NCBI GenBank assembly: GCA_002803225.1 | Contig: NXFV01001358.1 | Location: 1 to 64,000 of the forward strand | Length of the DNA: 64,000 bases | Origin: Gamarada debralockiae | Lineage: Eukaryota; Ascomycota; Leotiomycetes; Helotiales; Hyphodiscaceae | Direction of reading: 5' to 3' | Shown: positions 1-10,980 of the stretch, one piece after another | Layout: each line of letters starts with the position of its first letter | How positions within the stretch are numbered: the first letter of the stretch is position 1 | Translations under genes and position numbers: made by a program | Notes under the pieces: generated by a model | What the model saw: the letters and a program-made list of their open reading frames with translations, nothing else | What the model was told of the DNA's origin: nothing | Database searches by the model: none

Positions 1-147
1 TCTACATAGCAGCTTTCAATATCCTGGACTCCTTCAACAACGAGTAGAAAGTCCACCTGTGACAGTTATGACGAACATCACCTGATCATGTGTACGGGTC
101 CGTCAGCTCTCAAGGAAATACTGGGCCCTGGCTCAAGGAATTATAAT

Positions 148-323
148 AGTTCTGGCGAATGTCACTTGACTTGACGCGTAGTGCGCTAGCGTGCTCTTCA
201 TATATATCAGGCCATGTACTCATAGAACCTTTCTCTTCTCTCCTTACCTTAGTATCTTTGTAAATACAGCACCTTCTGCGTAGAGTCTTCAATGCGTGAG
301 ACTCTATTGCGTAGAGCTGTCAC
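148..323 (-). mobile_element. Fot1/pogo-type transposase remnant, 3' part (left copy)
   Basis: This stretch is the reverse complement of 7639-7808, with only a few differences and small indels over about 170 bp. Read on the minus strand it gives a short basic peptide (RREEKGSMST region) resembling the basic tail that follows the DDE domain in fungal pogo/Fot1 transposases. The link to pogo rests mainly on the right-hand copy, where the same piece follows a recognisable helix-turn-helix region. No intact transposase is present. The block between the two inverted copies (7.3 kb) holds ordinary genes, so they are two separate insertions or one rearranged element. Confidence 0.6.
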
Positions 324-2581
324 AACAGGAGGGATTACAGTATGTCAGAGAAGTAGTGGTTCAGTGGATGAAGTAGTAGTAGTTGTATTAAAAAACAAAG
401 TTCTTGAGCACTTGCATGTTATTCTAGAAAATAACTTAAGCTTGGCTTCCTTCAAGTAAGGTCGAGAGCCCTTACTGATACTAGCTCCTTGTGGTAGCTA
501 TACTAGCTGCTGGCTTCATACAAGCTAGTATCGGCGTTTCCGATCCCTTTGGAGGTCACCGAGGTCTAGACTTCCAGTTCCCAGGTCACCTTGTCCCTTA
601 TGGCCATCTAGGCCTTCAGGGCCTCCGCGGATCTAGATCAACCCCTTTGAGTCCCTACGGGCCTAGACTATTCCTTTAAGGCCCGGGACTTATTCTCGAC
701 CTTTCAGGGCTTCTGTAGACCTAAGCTAGACCTTTCCTCCTTTTCTAACTTTTCGTCCTGATTGAAAAAGCTTTTCGGACCTTTTCCGACTGCGCCGTGA
801 TGTACTCAGCAGCGCGATTCCATATCCAGGCTTAGAAAGGGAGAGCGCGAATGCTAAGTGGTCCTTGTACTCCTATTACACGAAGTCTGATATATCTCCA
901 GGGCGAGCTAGGCTCCCACATGAGGCGCGTGACTCACGCGTGGCCAACACGGTCAGGTGACATTCGCCAGAACTGCCACATGTTCCACTCGATCTTGTAG
1001 AGGCTCGATCTCCGGTGGATTTGGTGTTGTAATGAATGTCCATAAATCACGAACCGCGAGCTCCCTTCCATTTTGTTCGATTGGGGAATAACCAAACACG
1101 ATATCGATTCGCATACATCTTGTAACTGTGCTTTCATTAACTCCGCTATATGGTTCGGAGGGGTCGAATTACGACCAGTCGAGGCCCTTGGTTGCATGCA
1201 TATAGCTTTCAATCTGGGGGAAAGTTCGCATTGCTATATATCGGGTTACAATCTCTAATCTCTATCTGGTGTTGCAACTCCCAAACATCATATCTTCGAT
1301 GCCTTTTTGGATCGACCATGTTCATGATTACCCGACACTGCTCGTTCGTCAGGGTAGTACATTTTCCGAGGTAGGAAGAACGAAGTTTTGGAGCGGCGGG
1401 AGGGCCATCATGTCCGTCCTTGAGCCTTCTTCTTTTCCAAGTCTTCTGGTAGAGTGCCTTTTGTCTTCTAAAAGAAAATATCAGTAAGATGAAATTGCAG
1501 AGTTTGATGTTGATGATGTGAACAAAGAAGAATGTGGACACTTGTAACATCGGCGATCCCACCCTTCAGCTAAACCCTCGTTTTGGCAAATGAAGGCCTT
1601 AGGGCTACTAGGTTTTTTTTTTTTTTTGTTTGTTGGGGAGGGGGAAGGGATTATGTATCACTCACATCTTCTGGCCTTGCTTACCGCAAAAGTCAGACTC
1701 TAATCTCATCCTTGCCGGTTCGGTTTTAGTCTCTGGACATGAGTAGCGGCTGCTTTAACCTGAGCCGAGGGTGAGCGTGCCTGACCAGAGCCTGACCAGA
1801 GCCTGACCAGAGCCTGAGTAATGCCTGAGTAGTGCCTGAGTAGTGCCTGAGCAGTGCCTGAGCACGCCCGAGCACGCCCTGAGTCATCACAGTACGGGTC
1901 CTATTTTCCGAGCCGAGTTTGCCAAGGCACCCGATCTGCTCCCCTTGCAAGAGCTTCTCCTACCAGAGCGGATTTGAGATCCTCAATAAAATCGCTTTAT
2001 ATAATTTGCGCTGCTCGCTCCTCCTTTGTCTGTCGAGTCTCTTCTTCTCCCTCTCTTGCTTTGCAGCTCTCGCTCGTCCGAGTGGTGTACTCTGTCAAAT
2101 CGCTACGTGGCCTTTACGCAGCGTTTGGTTCGCGGGACGGACGCTTATATATCTCTCTCCTAGCTCGATCTTGTTTGGCAAGCAAGCCGAATGGGTGATC
2201 TACTATATATTGGTATTGACGAGTAAGGAATATATATATTGCACGACGAGTATTGACCTGAAAGTGGTTGGTAGAGGCGGCGCTGATGTTTTTTAAAGGT
2301 TGTGCCGACAGATAAGTTGTCGAAGAGGAAGAAGGCGGAGAGGATTCGACCTTTGTATAATAAGTTTGCTGCGAAGGATTATTGGAGGCTGTCGACGTAG
2401 AAGAAGCAGGGTAGAGGCGGTGGGGTGGAACTTTGGGCTAATTTGTGTATACTTCTGGCATTTCGGATGTATTATCGAAAGCTTTTTAGACAATCAAAAT
2501 AGTAAGGTTGACCATTCTGTTTGAGCAAGTTGTTCTTGATTCTTTGTAGAGTGTTCTCTCCGTTGATATCGCTGTTTCCTT
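324..2581. other. Repeat-rich intergenic region, no supported gene
   Basis: I see no convincing gene. A third short match to the transposon end (the run around tgacattcgccagaactg) lies near 955-980. A 16-T run lies near 1613-1628, followed by a G-rich stretch. A local tandem array lies at 1757-1880 and is listed separately. On the plus strand near 2299-2400 there is a short hydrophilic reading frame rich in K and R that stops early. It could be a fragment of something older but is not identifiable. Confidence 0.5.
1757..1882. repeat. Local tandem repeat of an 11-12 bp cctgaccaga / cctgagtagtg unit
   Basis: About ten imperfect copies of an 11-12 bp unit beginning cctga lie head to tail: first the cctgaccaga form, then the cctgagtagtg form, then cctgagcac. 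The array is entered by the 16-mer ctgagccgagggtgag at 1760-1775, which recurs at 4553-4568 with similar cctgagtag flanks. It is non-coding and looks like a dispersed element with an expandable core. Confidence 0.75.
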
Positions 2582-2950
2582 TCAAAACTTCGACGGCTTG
2601 ACAGGTGGTGGATCCGCTTTTGTTTTCCCAGCCTCGTTTCCCACACCATCCCCGGGTCCAGCTCCTTGTGCCTGAGATGATTCCCCGCTCTCTGCTTTGC
2701 CTGATATACTACTCTCTCCGAAAACGCTGTCAAAATCGCGTAGCTGGTCGGCCATACGGCTCTGGCTCGATATTACTGTCCTTGTATGTTCTCCTTGCCG
2801 TACTGTACTTTCCGGCTCGGATAGAAAGCTAGCCAATCTCATGTGTTGCTCTCCCGATGAACTTGTCTCTCCCTCTCTGGATTCGCGATCCTTCTGCTCC
2901 GCCACCGAGCCATCATCGGCCTTCGTTGATAACTGCCCTTGATCCGCCAT
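2582..2950 (-). CDS. Small disordered hydrophilic protein, hypothetical
   Basis: A single exon of 122 residues starts at an ATG (2950) and ends in TGA. The composition is rich in S, E, G, Q and D, with no hydrophobic segment and no recognisable domain. It begins MADQGQL and contains a central MADQLRDFDSVF stretch, the only part that might fold. The opposite strand is also open over much of this interval, so coding potential is not strongly one-sided. I prefer the minus frame because it has a clear ATG near its beginning and a composition typical of fungal disordered proteins. No family was recognised and no intron is needed. It could be spurious. Confidence 0.35.
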   Translation of the reverse strand: MADQGQLSTKADDGSVAEQKDRESREGETSSSGEQHMRLASFLSEPESTVRQGEHTRTVISSQSRMADQLRDFDSVFGESSISGKAESGESSQAQGAGPGDGVGNEAGKTKADPPPVKPSKF

Positions 2951-3279
2951 GGCACCAGCACTCGACTTGAAACCTCAATGGCTGTCGTAATCTACCACCT
3001 CGCCCTTGGCTTCGAATGTTTCGATATCTGGTTATCGTCGTCATATGATGTCGCAGTTCTCGGGTTTGGAGATGGATTTTCATGAGGCTGCATCTTTCAG
3101 CTTGCATGATCCAATTCCAATGCCATGATCAGCTGCAGCCTGAAGCCACACAGCCTCGCTGTCAGTTACCATCCACGTGATTAGCCCTTCCTTCTCTATT
3201 GGGATTAGCCCAGGTTGCATGCATAAAAGCCTTCTTCTGCTCTCGCAGTTCTTGGACTTCAGACATTTCGAATACAATC

Positions 3280-4273
3280 ATGGCATACGTAATGAATCAA
3301 ATTCCTCCTGCAATAAACGGTGCAGCAAACGGCGTAACTAAACACGATATCTTTAATCAGCCATGGAAGTACACCGGTTACAAGAAATATGCCTGGTTTC
3401 TTGCTAGCGATGATGATTTTCTCATCTTTCGCCGCTTTGGAGTGCTGAATGCCAGAATCATCCTTCTTTTACAAGATGAGATATGCCTTGCAGAATCAAG
3501 ATTAAAGGCACTGGATGAGGAGTACAGCCAAAAGACCGCTCCAAGACTACATAATGGTTCCTTCCGGAAAGAGAGTGCGGACCATGCAGATCGGAAAACT
3601 CTCCTTCTAGAAATCAAAGAGAAGCTGAAAGAATATAGTAAGCAATAGATTGAAGCAAAATATTTCAAACCCCTAACCTTCAAACAGATGAATTTATCGG
3701 GAATTACTCGGACATCTGCTCGCGGCCTCGAGTCTCAGCAAAAGACATTCAATACGTCAAGAACTGGCATATCACGAACGAGGATGCCATCGAAGAAAAT
3801 GAGCAAGCTTATCTTAACCAAACCGATGACCTCTTTCAAATCAACACCCGCTTTCGGACGCCCCTGAGACGGTTTCTAGAGAGGTCGACACGCTTCGGCT
3901 GGCTACCATTCTTCCGCCGAGAACCACAAGACCAGACCTACTACGACCCGAAGACCATGTATTACGAACGAAATGGACGGCTCGAAGGCTTCGTGACGAT
4001 AACGATATGTCTCATCGGTCTCGTTATGCTTATTGCCCCGCTCTGGATCTTGACTTATGTTCGTCCTTCGGCTGCGAGACTGGGGATCATCACTGCTTTC
4101 GTAGTTGTATTTTTGGGGCTTATACAATCTGTGACTATTGCGAAACCTTTTGAGACATTGGCTGCTACTGCTGCGTAAGTCATTTTTATCGGCTTGAAAG
4201 ACTGGTTGTGTTGATGATTGTGTTTAGGTATTCTGCAGTTCTCATGGTCTTTATGCAGGGCAATGTTGCTTGA
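3280..4273 (+). CDS. DUF6594 domain membrane protein
   Basis: Three exons (3280-3637, 3688-4174, 4228-4273) join in phase to give 296 residues. The introns use gtaagc and gtaagt donors and end in cag and tag. The family signature is clear. A W-x-Y-x-G-Y motif (WKYTGY) is followed by an SDDDFLIFRRFG segment, then a region that reads bilobed and helical. Two or three hydrophobic helices follow near the C-terminus (around VTITICLIGLVMLIAPLWIL and IITAFVVVFLGLIQS), ending in AYSAVLMVFMQ. The domain is common in Pezizomycotina membrane proteins of unknown biochemical role, often near NLR-like genes. The short third exon supplies the expected AYSAVL ending, which supports the model. It converges with the Ras-fusion gene downstream. 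Function is unknown; membrane location is inferred. Confidence 0.9.
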
Positions 4274-4789
4274 TAGTATATTTAGAGCTAGGTCTACTCT
4301 AGACAGGTATAAATTGTTCCATTATGGTTTATCGCTCAGAGCATCAAATCCGTATCCTCAAATAGCAGTATACATTACTCGTAAGCAAAATGTCACTCTA
4401 CCCCATCATCCATATCATATTATAGCCATTCTAGCACTCGATCTTGGAGGGATTGGCGGTGAGTGCATCCCATCTCATGGCCCAGCCGTTGATCAACTTC
4501 GTCACCTGCTCAAGGAGCTCCGGGTGCTGCTCAGGCGGCTCAGGTAAGCTCGCTGAGCCGAGGGTGAGCCGAGGGTGATAAGCGCCTGAGTAGAAGCGGC
4601 CATGCTTACTAACCGATCTTGGATTGAAGATCGAAGGATTAGAGTTCGACTACCAAGGTAAAACCACACCCCAAGTCTTGCTCGAGGAGTGATGGGATGG
4701 ACAGTGGGATATGTTGGGTTCGTGCTTCGCATTGTAGGCGCGAATTCTTATCCGAGGAGATCGAAGAGCCTGCTCCGTCTAGACTTACT
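4274..4789. other. Intergenic spacer with dispersed repeat
   Basis: This lies between two convergent gene ends. It holds a GC-richer patch at about 4505-4590 with the 16-mer ctgagccgagggtgag (4553-4568), partly duplicated straight afterwards (gagccgagggtga). This motif also enters the tandem array at 1757-1882. I see no gene. Confidence 0.6.
4553..4595. repeat. Second copy of the ctgagccgagggtgag dispersed repeat
   Basis: The 16-mer is identical to 1760-1775, followed by a partial repeat (gccgagggtga) and by gcctgagtag, which is a unit of the other array. Two shared sub-motifs in the same order point to one repeat family rather than coincidence. Confidence 0.7.
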
Positions 4790-7055
4790 CTACTGTTTCG
4801 GAGACGCAGGCCCTAGCAGTTCGTACCTTTCCCTCTCAATCCTCCTCTCCTCTTTTTCAAACCTCCAAATCTCGCGAACTATGCCGTAGAACGACTCATC
4901 AACGTTGATCCTCGACTTTGAGTTCGCCTCGACAAAAGGACATCCGAACTGCTTTGCAAGCCTTTCACCCTCTTGTTTCGAAACCTCACGTTCTCCTTCT
5001 AGGTCGCATTTGTTCCCAATGATGATCATGGGAAAGTAGTCTTTGTCTTTCACTCGGAGGATGTCCTGCTGCATGATCTGGATCTGTTCGAAGGATTGGC
5101 GGGAGGTGATGCTATATACCAAGAGGAATCCTTCGCCAGTTCTTGTGTACTGTTCTCGCATTGCTGAATATTCTTCTTGGCCTACCGTGTCCACGACGTC
5201 GAGTAAACAAACCTGATCATCGATGACGCATTGCTTTCTGTTACTATCTTCGATGCATGGGTCATACTCAAAATGAGACTGCATCAGCTTGAACATTGTC
5301 AGCGAAAGGTCAAGGCTGTTAGGAATGACACAAACTTACCTGGATTGTCCAAAGAGACTTGTCCACGTCCCCTCCTCCCATTACCACGAGTTTATATTCT
5401 CGAAGACATCTCCCCGCTCCAGGGTTGTGGGGTGCGGCATTGGGCTTCGGCGGAGTCAGGTTTGGAGATACAGCTTTGGCTAACTTTGATTTCACTCTAG
5501 CTTTCTCAATTGCTATAACGGCTGCTCGATCCTGCTCCAGCAGCAGCTTGAGGCTTTCCTCCCAATTATCAGGCTGTGATTCGGTAGTCTCGCTGGGCGT
5601 TGGAAGCGCTGGTACTGGAGGTGATCGTGGTTTGACTGCAAATTGAATTGAAGATCGCTTGCTCACTCCCATATCCGCAGCGCCTTTTGGAGCTAGTTTC
5701 AACTTTCCTAAATTTTGACCTACTGTTCCCTGAGCTGATTGATCTTGCTCCTGCACGAATTCGCGGCCTCCCTCCCAATTATCTAATTGGGACTCGGTAA
5801 TCTCATTGACCGTTGGAAGTGCTGATAGCGGAGGTGGTCGTGATTTTAACTGCGAACTCTATCGAAGAACGCTTGTTCGCCCACACATCCGCAACTTCTT
5901 TTGGGGCAGCATCTGATATCTCAGGCTCCCGTTGGGGATGGAGTACATCATAGGAGATCTGCTCTTCGGCTTCAATATACTCCCCGAGAGTTGAAACTTG
6001 CATTTGACCCTTTTGAAGTACAGCCATCTGTGAAGCTTGACGGGTTCTTGTCAGAGCTTGTGTCGTCTGATCTGGGACAGAACTGCTGACGATCAATTCT
6101 TCGATGACTTCTTCTTCCGCGGAAGAGACAAAAGTTGGTCGATCTTGGTTCTGAGAGAAAGGAAAAATAAACCCGGGAGAGATGAACCCCTCGAAGTGAT
6201 TCAAAGTCGTTTCGACTGTCACGGGCGAGCTGTGACTGGGACTGCCCCTCTCCTTTAGTTGCTGCGAAGGTGTAGATTCAGGTTGGTCCTGGCCTTGTAT
6301 TATTCCATCTTTGCTACGCTGTATCCAATTTGACAAAGCCTTCCGATATACCCTGGCGTTCACTACTTCGTCATCGAAGTCGAAGAGTTTGGAGGACCGC
6401 GCGGAGGAGCAGATGCTGACCCCACTGAATCTATTTGAGTGGCGTTCAGAGGAGTAGGCCGAATGTCGATCCTGCTGGCGGGATGTGCGAGCTCGGTCGA
6501 AGAGGGCACTGAGGACTTTCCCTTGAGTGACGATGAGGTCGTGAATTTGGCCAGTTGATTCGCTGGAGGATGTGATGTTAGCGATTGCGTGGAGACGAGG
6601 GATGTTTATCTGATTGTACTAACCTTTGGAGGACAGTAAACAGAAACGTCAAGTTACTTTGGTGCCCTTTCAACTGCTGCAGAAGATCCTTCATTTCCTC
6701 CTCCCTCCAGAAAATCTTCGCCTTCTCAACTGTGCTCAGCTGATTTAGAGCATCCGCACCCAATATATCCACCGATTCGGAGAGCCCCATTGTGATGTCT
6801 TCTAGGGTTGAAAGCGTCATCTCGGAGGCAAGGATAGCAATGCTGATACTGTCGAGGATTTCGTCCCTCTCTTCTCCCCTGGAGAGGGATTGCAGCCGCG
6901 AGAGGGCAAGTCTGAAGGTGCTGCATTCGGTTGCAATTGTAGTGAGGAGTGCTGGTGCAGCCTTGTACTGTTTGCGAACATTGTAGAGTCTTGATGACTT
7001 TGGCACATCCTCCGAGGAGAGGAGTAATAGCCAGTGCTAGCCCGGCGGCCTCCAT
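4790..7055 (-). pseudogene. STAND-type N-terminal domain fused to a degenerate Ras GTPase (frameshifted)
   Basis: Three exons can be joined: 7055-6624, 6562-5340 and 5287-4790. The start, MEAAGLALAITPLLGG, and the helical continuation match the fungal N-terminal domain of STAND/NLR proteins. A long low-complexity linker follows, containing a tandem duplication. A Ras domain then begins at REYKLVVMGGGDVDKS and splices in phase to [19 protein letters not shown]. Two single-base frameshifts break the frame: one near 6985-7000, one at the four-T run 5844-5847. Ras motifs are eroded: the P-loop GKS reads DKS, switch I lacks two residues and has Cys for the key Thr, and DTAGQ reads DTVGQ. NKCD is kept. 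It ends without a CAAX box, so no prenylation. It is either a pseudogene or a former non-cycling GTPase scaffold. Confidence 0.75.
5520..5895 (-). repeat. Tandem duplication inside the Ras-fusion linker
   Basis: Two roughly 50-residue copies lie about 210 bp apart. Both run through A-D-x(4)-KRSSI(E/Q)FAVK, then a proline-rich stretch, then TES-Q-x-DNWE and a QD-rich end. The upstream copy carries an extra base at 5844-5847, so the two halves of that copy are in different frames. The duplication therefore predates the frameshift. Confidence 0.8.
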
Positions 7056-7321
7056 CTCGTCGTTTTTTAATTGCTATATGTGAGGAGGAGAAAACAGAAG
7101 TCATGTTGGCGATGAAGAATTGTCGTTGAGGGGTGAAAGCCTGCAGCACAGCCTGACTCCGCCTTGGGTCTAGGTCTTACCCAATCATATCCTACAGATC
7201 CAAAGGCGGTGTGTTCTGCCCGCGTACCAATCTTTACACGGGAATAGCTTTCTATTAATCACGAACCAATCGACCCACTAATTTTTCGGCTGCGCCAATT
7301 AGTGGGCTTCGACGATACTGT
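7056..7321. other. Upstream region of the Ras-fusion gene
   Basis: This is about 270 bp of non-coding DNA between the fusion gene and the transposon remnant. No promoter element is clear enough to name. Confidence 0.4.
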
Positions 7322-7810
7322 ACAAGTCGATTTTTCAGCCCTTAATTTTTAAATAATTTATAATAAATCAACAACGTGGCCAAATTCAATATAGAAAGAG
7401 AGGCAGATATTGCCAATACTATTAAGTACTACAACGAATACCAGGAGTCAAAAAAATCAAAGGCAGCGGCCAAGTTTCACGTCCCTTATCGACTCTTCGG
7501 AGTGCCAACAAAGCTTTAAATGCTGATCAAGAGGATATATTATAATTATATATCGACTTCTTGATCTATTGTGGGCATTAGAGCAATAAGATTTATATTA
7601 AGTTGGCTGCAAATTTAATCCTTTATGCAATGGGCTTTGTGACAGCTCTACACAATAGAGTCTCACGCATTGAAGACTCTACGCAGAAGGTGCTGTGTCT
7701 ACAAAAGATACTAAGGTAAGGAGAGAAGAGAAAGGTTCTATGAGTACATGACCTGATATCTGAAGGGCGTGCTAGCGCACTACGCGTCAAGTGACATTCG
7801 CCAGAACTGT
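7322..7810 (+). mobile_element. Fot1/pogo-type transposon remnant (internally deleted, right copy)
   Basis: From about 7383 the plus strand reads as the start of a pogo transposase with stops and frame changes. An IEREADIANTIKYYNEY segment is followed by SKAAAKFHVPYR (a psq-type helix-turn-helix). Then come ALNADQEDILYNYIDFL and KLAANLIL, matching the CENP-B-type HTH that follows it. The DDE catalytic core is missing. The sequence runs straight into the basic C-terminal piece (7639-7808), which is also found inverted at 148-323. High AT content in the first half and multiple stops are consistent with mutational decay. It is an internally deleted, non-functional derivative. Confidence 0.7.
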
Positions 7811-8091
7811 CACAAACCCCATCCAGAGAATTCAGGGTCCAATTTTCGACACAAGGCGTTCCCTAAATCTTTAAAAGGAGCCATAAATCAAGAAGTGGGT
7901 ATCTTTCTTCGGTAGCTTACTATATCTCTATTCACGCGGTATCTCGTGCTTACGTTCATCGTTGACTCTGCCTGAACGAAGAGCTCGCTGACTCATCAAT
8001 GCGGCCTCAGCATTTCGCACCCAAGTTTTTCACAACTTCAACTGTCAACACGAGCAAATCCCCCGAGAATTGATCTCAACGCTTCATCAAG

Positions 8092-9471
8092 ATGGTGACG
8101 CTCCAGGAACTACCGACAGAGCTTCTGTCTCAAATCTTTTCCTATCTCGCGTGGGACAAACCACTGCTTCGAAATTTGGCACTCCAATGTCACTGCTTCA
8201 GCCTTGCGGTTCGGCCAGTTTTGTTGCGTGCTTTGGCACTCACCCCCAATGGAGGAGCAAGTTCTCTGAAGCTCGATCTATTGAATCGCAGTCTCTCCGA
8301 AAACCCTCCACTTTCCGACATGGTACGATCAGTATCTCTGAACTGGAGTGAAAGCAACGTTAAACTCCATGGAAATATCGAAAGCATCCTGGGTCGCTTA
8401 ACAGCTTTGCGCGTTCTCAAGGTTACCAACAATTCCGACCACGCTTGCTTCAACCACAACTTTCTCGACGTAAATGAGATGAATCAGCTCACCGAAGCCA
8501 CTCTCAACGACGCCAACTTCACCGTGGAAAATCTGGCGCGCTACATTTTCCTCGAAAACATACATCACCTGACTGTCTTGTGGCTGCGAAATCCGACTCC
8601 TCCCACATTCGATATTCTCGGATGGCCTGAAACTGAATGGTCATTGCCAACGCTACCAAAGAACAAGAAACCAGGTTCATCACCTGTCGCCCTTCTCGAC
8701 TTTGGTCCCATCTTCCACTTGCCCGAGCCGGTTTTGAAGGAAATCCTCTCCTGGCCAAAGTCCCTGAAACGGTTGCGAAGCACAATTCCAGGACAGGACT
8801 TTCCGGGTCGATTTGGGGTGTCGAAAAAGCTATCAACTGCCTTGTCGCCTGCGAGCATCTCACGAGCACTATCCCCAACGAAGGACTCTCTAAAGTGTTT
8901 GGAGCTGATCGATAACGGATGTGAGTGGCCGGGGCACGATGAGACACAGATGGACCTCAGCGACTTTCAATCACTGACCAAAATCTATGTTCCTTCAACT
9001 TGTTTCTTCAAGAATTTTACTTACGGCGTCAAACGGGAAGGAATGTATGCGCTTCTGCCACCATCTCTCGTTGAGTTGAGAGTAAGTCGTCAACAATTCT
9101 CCACGGCGTTCCGACACTAACTACCTTCACAGATCATGTATGATCTCAATGATTGTATTCGACCAGACGAGGAAGAGCGTGCACCGATCCCAACACAGTC
9201 TCATAGCCTCGAACATTCTATCGAGCTCGAACTTCTGAATCTTGGAAATCCCAAGGATCTGAAATGGCTGCTGCAGCTCGCGGAGAACAAAAAGGATCAC
9301 TTCCCCCGTCTAAAACGAGTTTCCTTAACGGAGCGTTGTGGATTGCTGCGATCTGGCGTACATCCAACAAATTGGAAACTGCCTGCAGCAATTGCAGACG
9401 CCTTCCATCATGCTGGTATCGAGTTCCGAGCTGTCATGCGGACGACTTCTCCAGCTCCAAACTTTGACTAG
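8092..9471 (+). CDS. F-box domain protein
   Basis: Two exons (8092-9081 and 9133-9471, gtaagt...cacag, phase 0) give 442 residues. The first 45 residues form an F-box: LQELPTELLSQIFSYL, then a conserved pattern of hydrophobics around LRNLALQCHCF. The rest is leucine-spaced and probably forms irregular LRR-like repeats. F-box proteins use this end to dock Skp1 in SCF ubiquitin ligases, and the C-terminal part selects the substrate, which cannot be deduced here. The exon junction restores the phrase SLVELRIMYDLND in frame. The second exon ends PAPNFD and TAG. I see no sign of decay. It lies next to transposon debris, which is common for the expanded F-box families of these fungi. Confidence 0.9.
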
Positions 9472-10075
9472 CTGAAGACAGCAGTTGCTCTCTGTACGAC
9501 CACGATTCAAGACTTCTAACTTTGCGTTCACAAGATCTTTCAATGTTCCTGCGTTATCCGGTTATCCTTCCCTTCCCTGGGACCCTGAAACGCCACCCTG
9601 CCACAATCGCTGACCATTACCCCGCTTTTTAAAACAAATCTGGGGGTGGGTCCAGTGTGCTAATCCTGCACATCCGGCCATTTCCCACCAATCTCTGCTG
9701 TTGCTTTCATCCAAGATCATGCAGGTCGATAAACGTCGCCAATCAGCAACTGGGGATGGGTGTGCCTCCGGATATTCTTAGACGTTTGCTGACACACCCG
9801 GGTTTATGCAATAATGGCTCGATGTCTGCTGGAAACGCATGACAGGTTCTACCGTAATCATTTGCCCAGTCCGAGGAACGCGGATGTTGAAATAGACTTC
9901 ATAGAGACGTCGCCTTCTTCCCCTTTATTCACGCTCATCAGCCAGCACGACTCCAAAACACCTTGTTATCGCAAAGACATCGCAGAATTCCTTCAGGACT
10001 CGAATTTACCCCGCACTCTATTCTAGCATTCTAAACCTGTCCTTGCGCATATAACACAACGCTCCTGCCGCAAAC
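9472..10075. other. Intergenic region, nothing recognised
   Basis: Short open frames exist on both strands but none has a family match or a convincing start. The last 60-80 bases are the pyrimidine-rich leader of the small gene that follows. Confidence 0.5.
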
Positions 10076-10388
10076 ATGGCACCTCTTAGATCCCCTATTC
10101 TCTCCGCACTTGCCCGCACCAAATTCCAACGAACATCCATCCAACAATTCAGACATGCCTCCACTGCAGCACGATCTCGAGGCGCTCCGTCTCCAACTTG
10201 GGAATCCCCAGCTCGACGTGTTGGCGGTACTGTTATGATGTAAGTTTTCCCATCCACCATTCTTGCGTGTTGGATCTAGGCTAATTGCAACGTGTGTATA
10301 CAGGTACCTCCCCGTCGTTGCAGTCGTGATGTTCTGGCCGTACGCAGTGACGCCGTTGATGGATTTGCATCTTATGGGGGGCAAGTAG
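10076..10388 (+). CDS. Small mitochondrial single-pass membrane protein
   Basis: Two exons (10076-10239 and 10304-10388, gtaagt...acag) join in phase to 82 residues. The N-terminus (MAPLRSPILSALARTKF, then RTSIQQFRHASTAARSR) is Arg/Ser/Ala-rich without acidic residues, a classical mitochondrial presequence with a likely cleavage around the RHAS region. The second exon gives one hydrophobic helix (YLPVVAVVMFWPYAVTPLM) and the short tail DLHLMGGK. This layout is typical of small inner-membrane subunits or assembly factors of respiratory complexes, but I do not recognise the family. The model is supported by presequence, phased intron and compact tail. It is too short for most gene finders to call with confidence. 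Confidence 0.7.
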
Positions 10389-10980
10389 AGAGTTGTTGGT
10401 TCAATGGACATACAGGGCTGGGGAAGTATAGGTTGTTCCTGGATGGCATACAGAATGGACAAGTCTGCAGGACAAGATATGCTACCATGTTGGAACTCTT
10501 GCACACTGCTCGCTGGTCATTAACATGGATTAGAAGAGAAGCTATGGCCTTGAACCCTCTTCGTTCGCAGTTTCCATGTGCAGTCAAAACATCGCCCTAC
10601 TTTCAACTCAACCATCCCAATTGTTGGAAGAAATACATGCGAAGTCGCAACACATTTCGTTTCTACCATCGAAATGTCTTCAAGTTCAGGCTCATATGTG
10701 GGAAATCCTTCGAATATCATTGCATTATTATTCAGAATGGAGCTGGATCAACCATGCTCCAATCCGGTGTCTCTATTGTATGCATGCGCATTGCGCAGGT
10801 ATCTCTTATGTGTACACATTGGTATCATCTAGCCAACGCATCCCATAAATCCCAGCAGATTCCCCATGCATTTATCCATTTCATCTATAATGCCAAATCC
10901 CACCCCAACCAACCCGCACCCTATCACTTCTCCTTCCCCATCTCATTCCCCACAAACCCACGTCCCAGCCTCCCGGCCGC
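10389..10980. other. Intergenic region between small mitochondrial gene and P450
   Basis: A long plus-strand frame runs through 10292-10984, but its first part overlaps the true second exon in another frame and the rest shows no family features. I regard this region as the 3' flank of the small gene and the 3' flank of the minus-strand P450. Confidence 0.5.
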
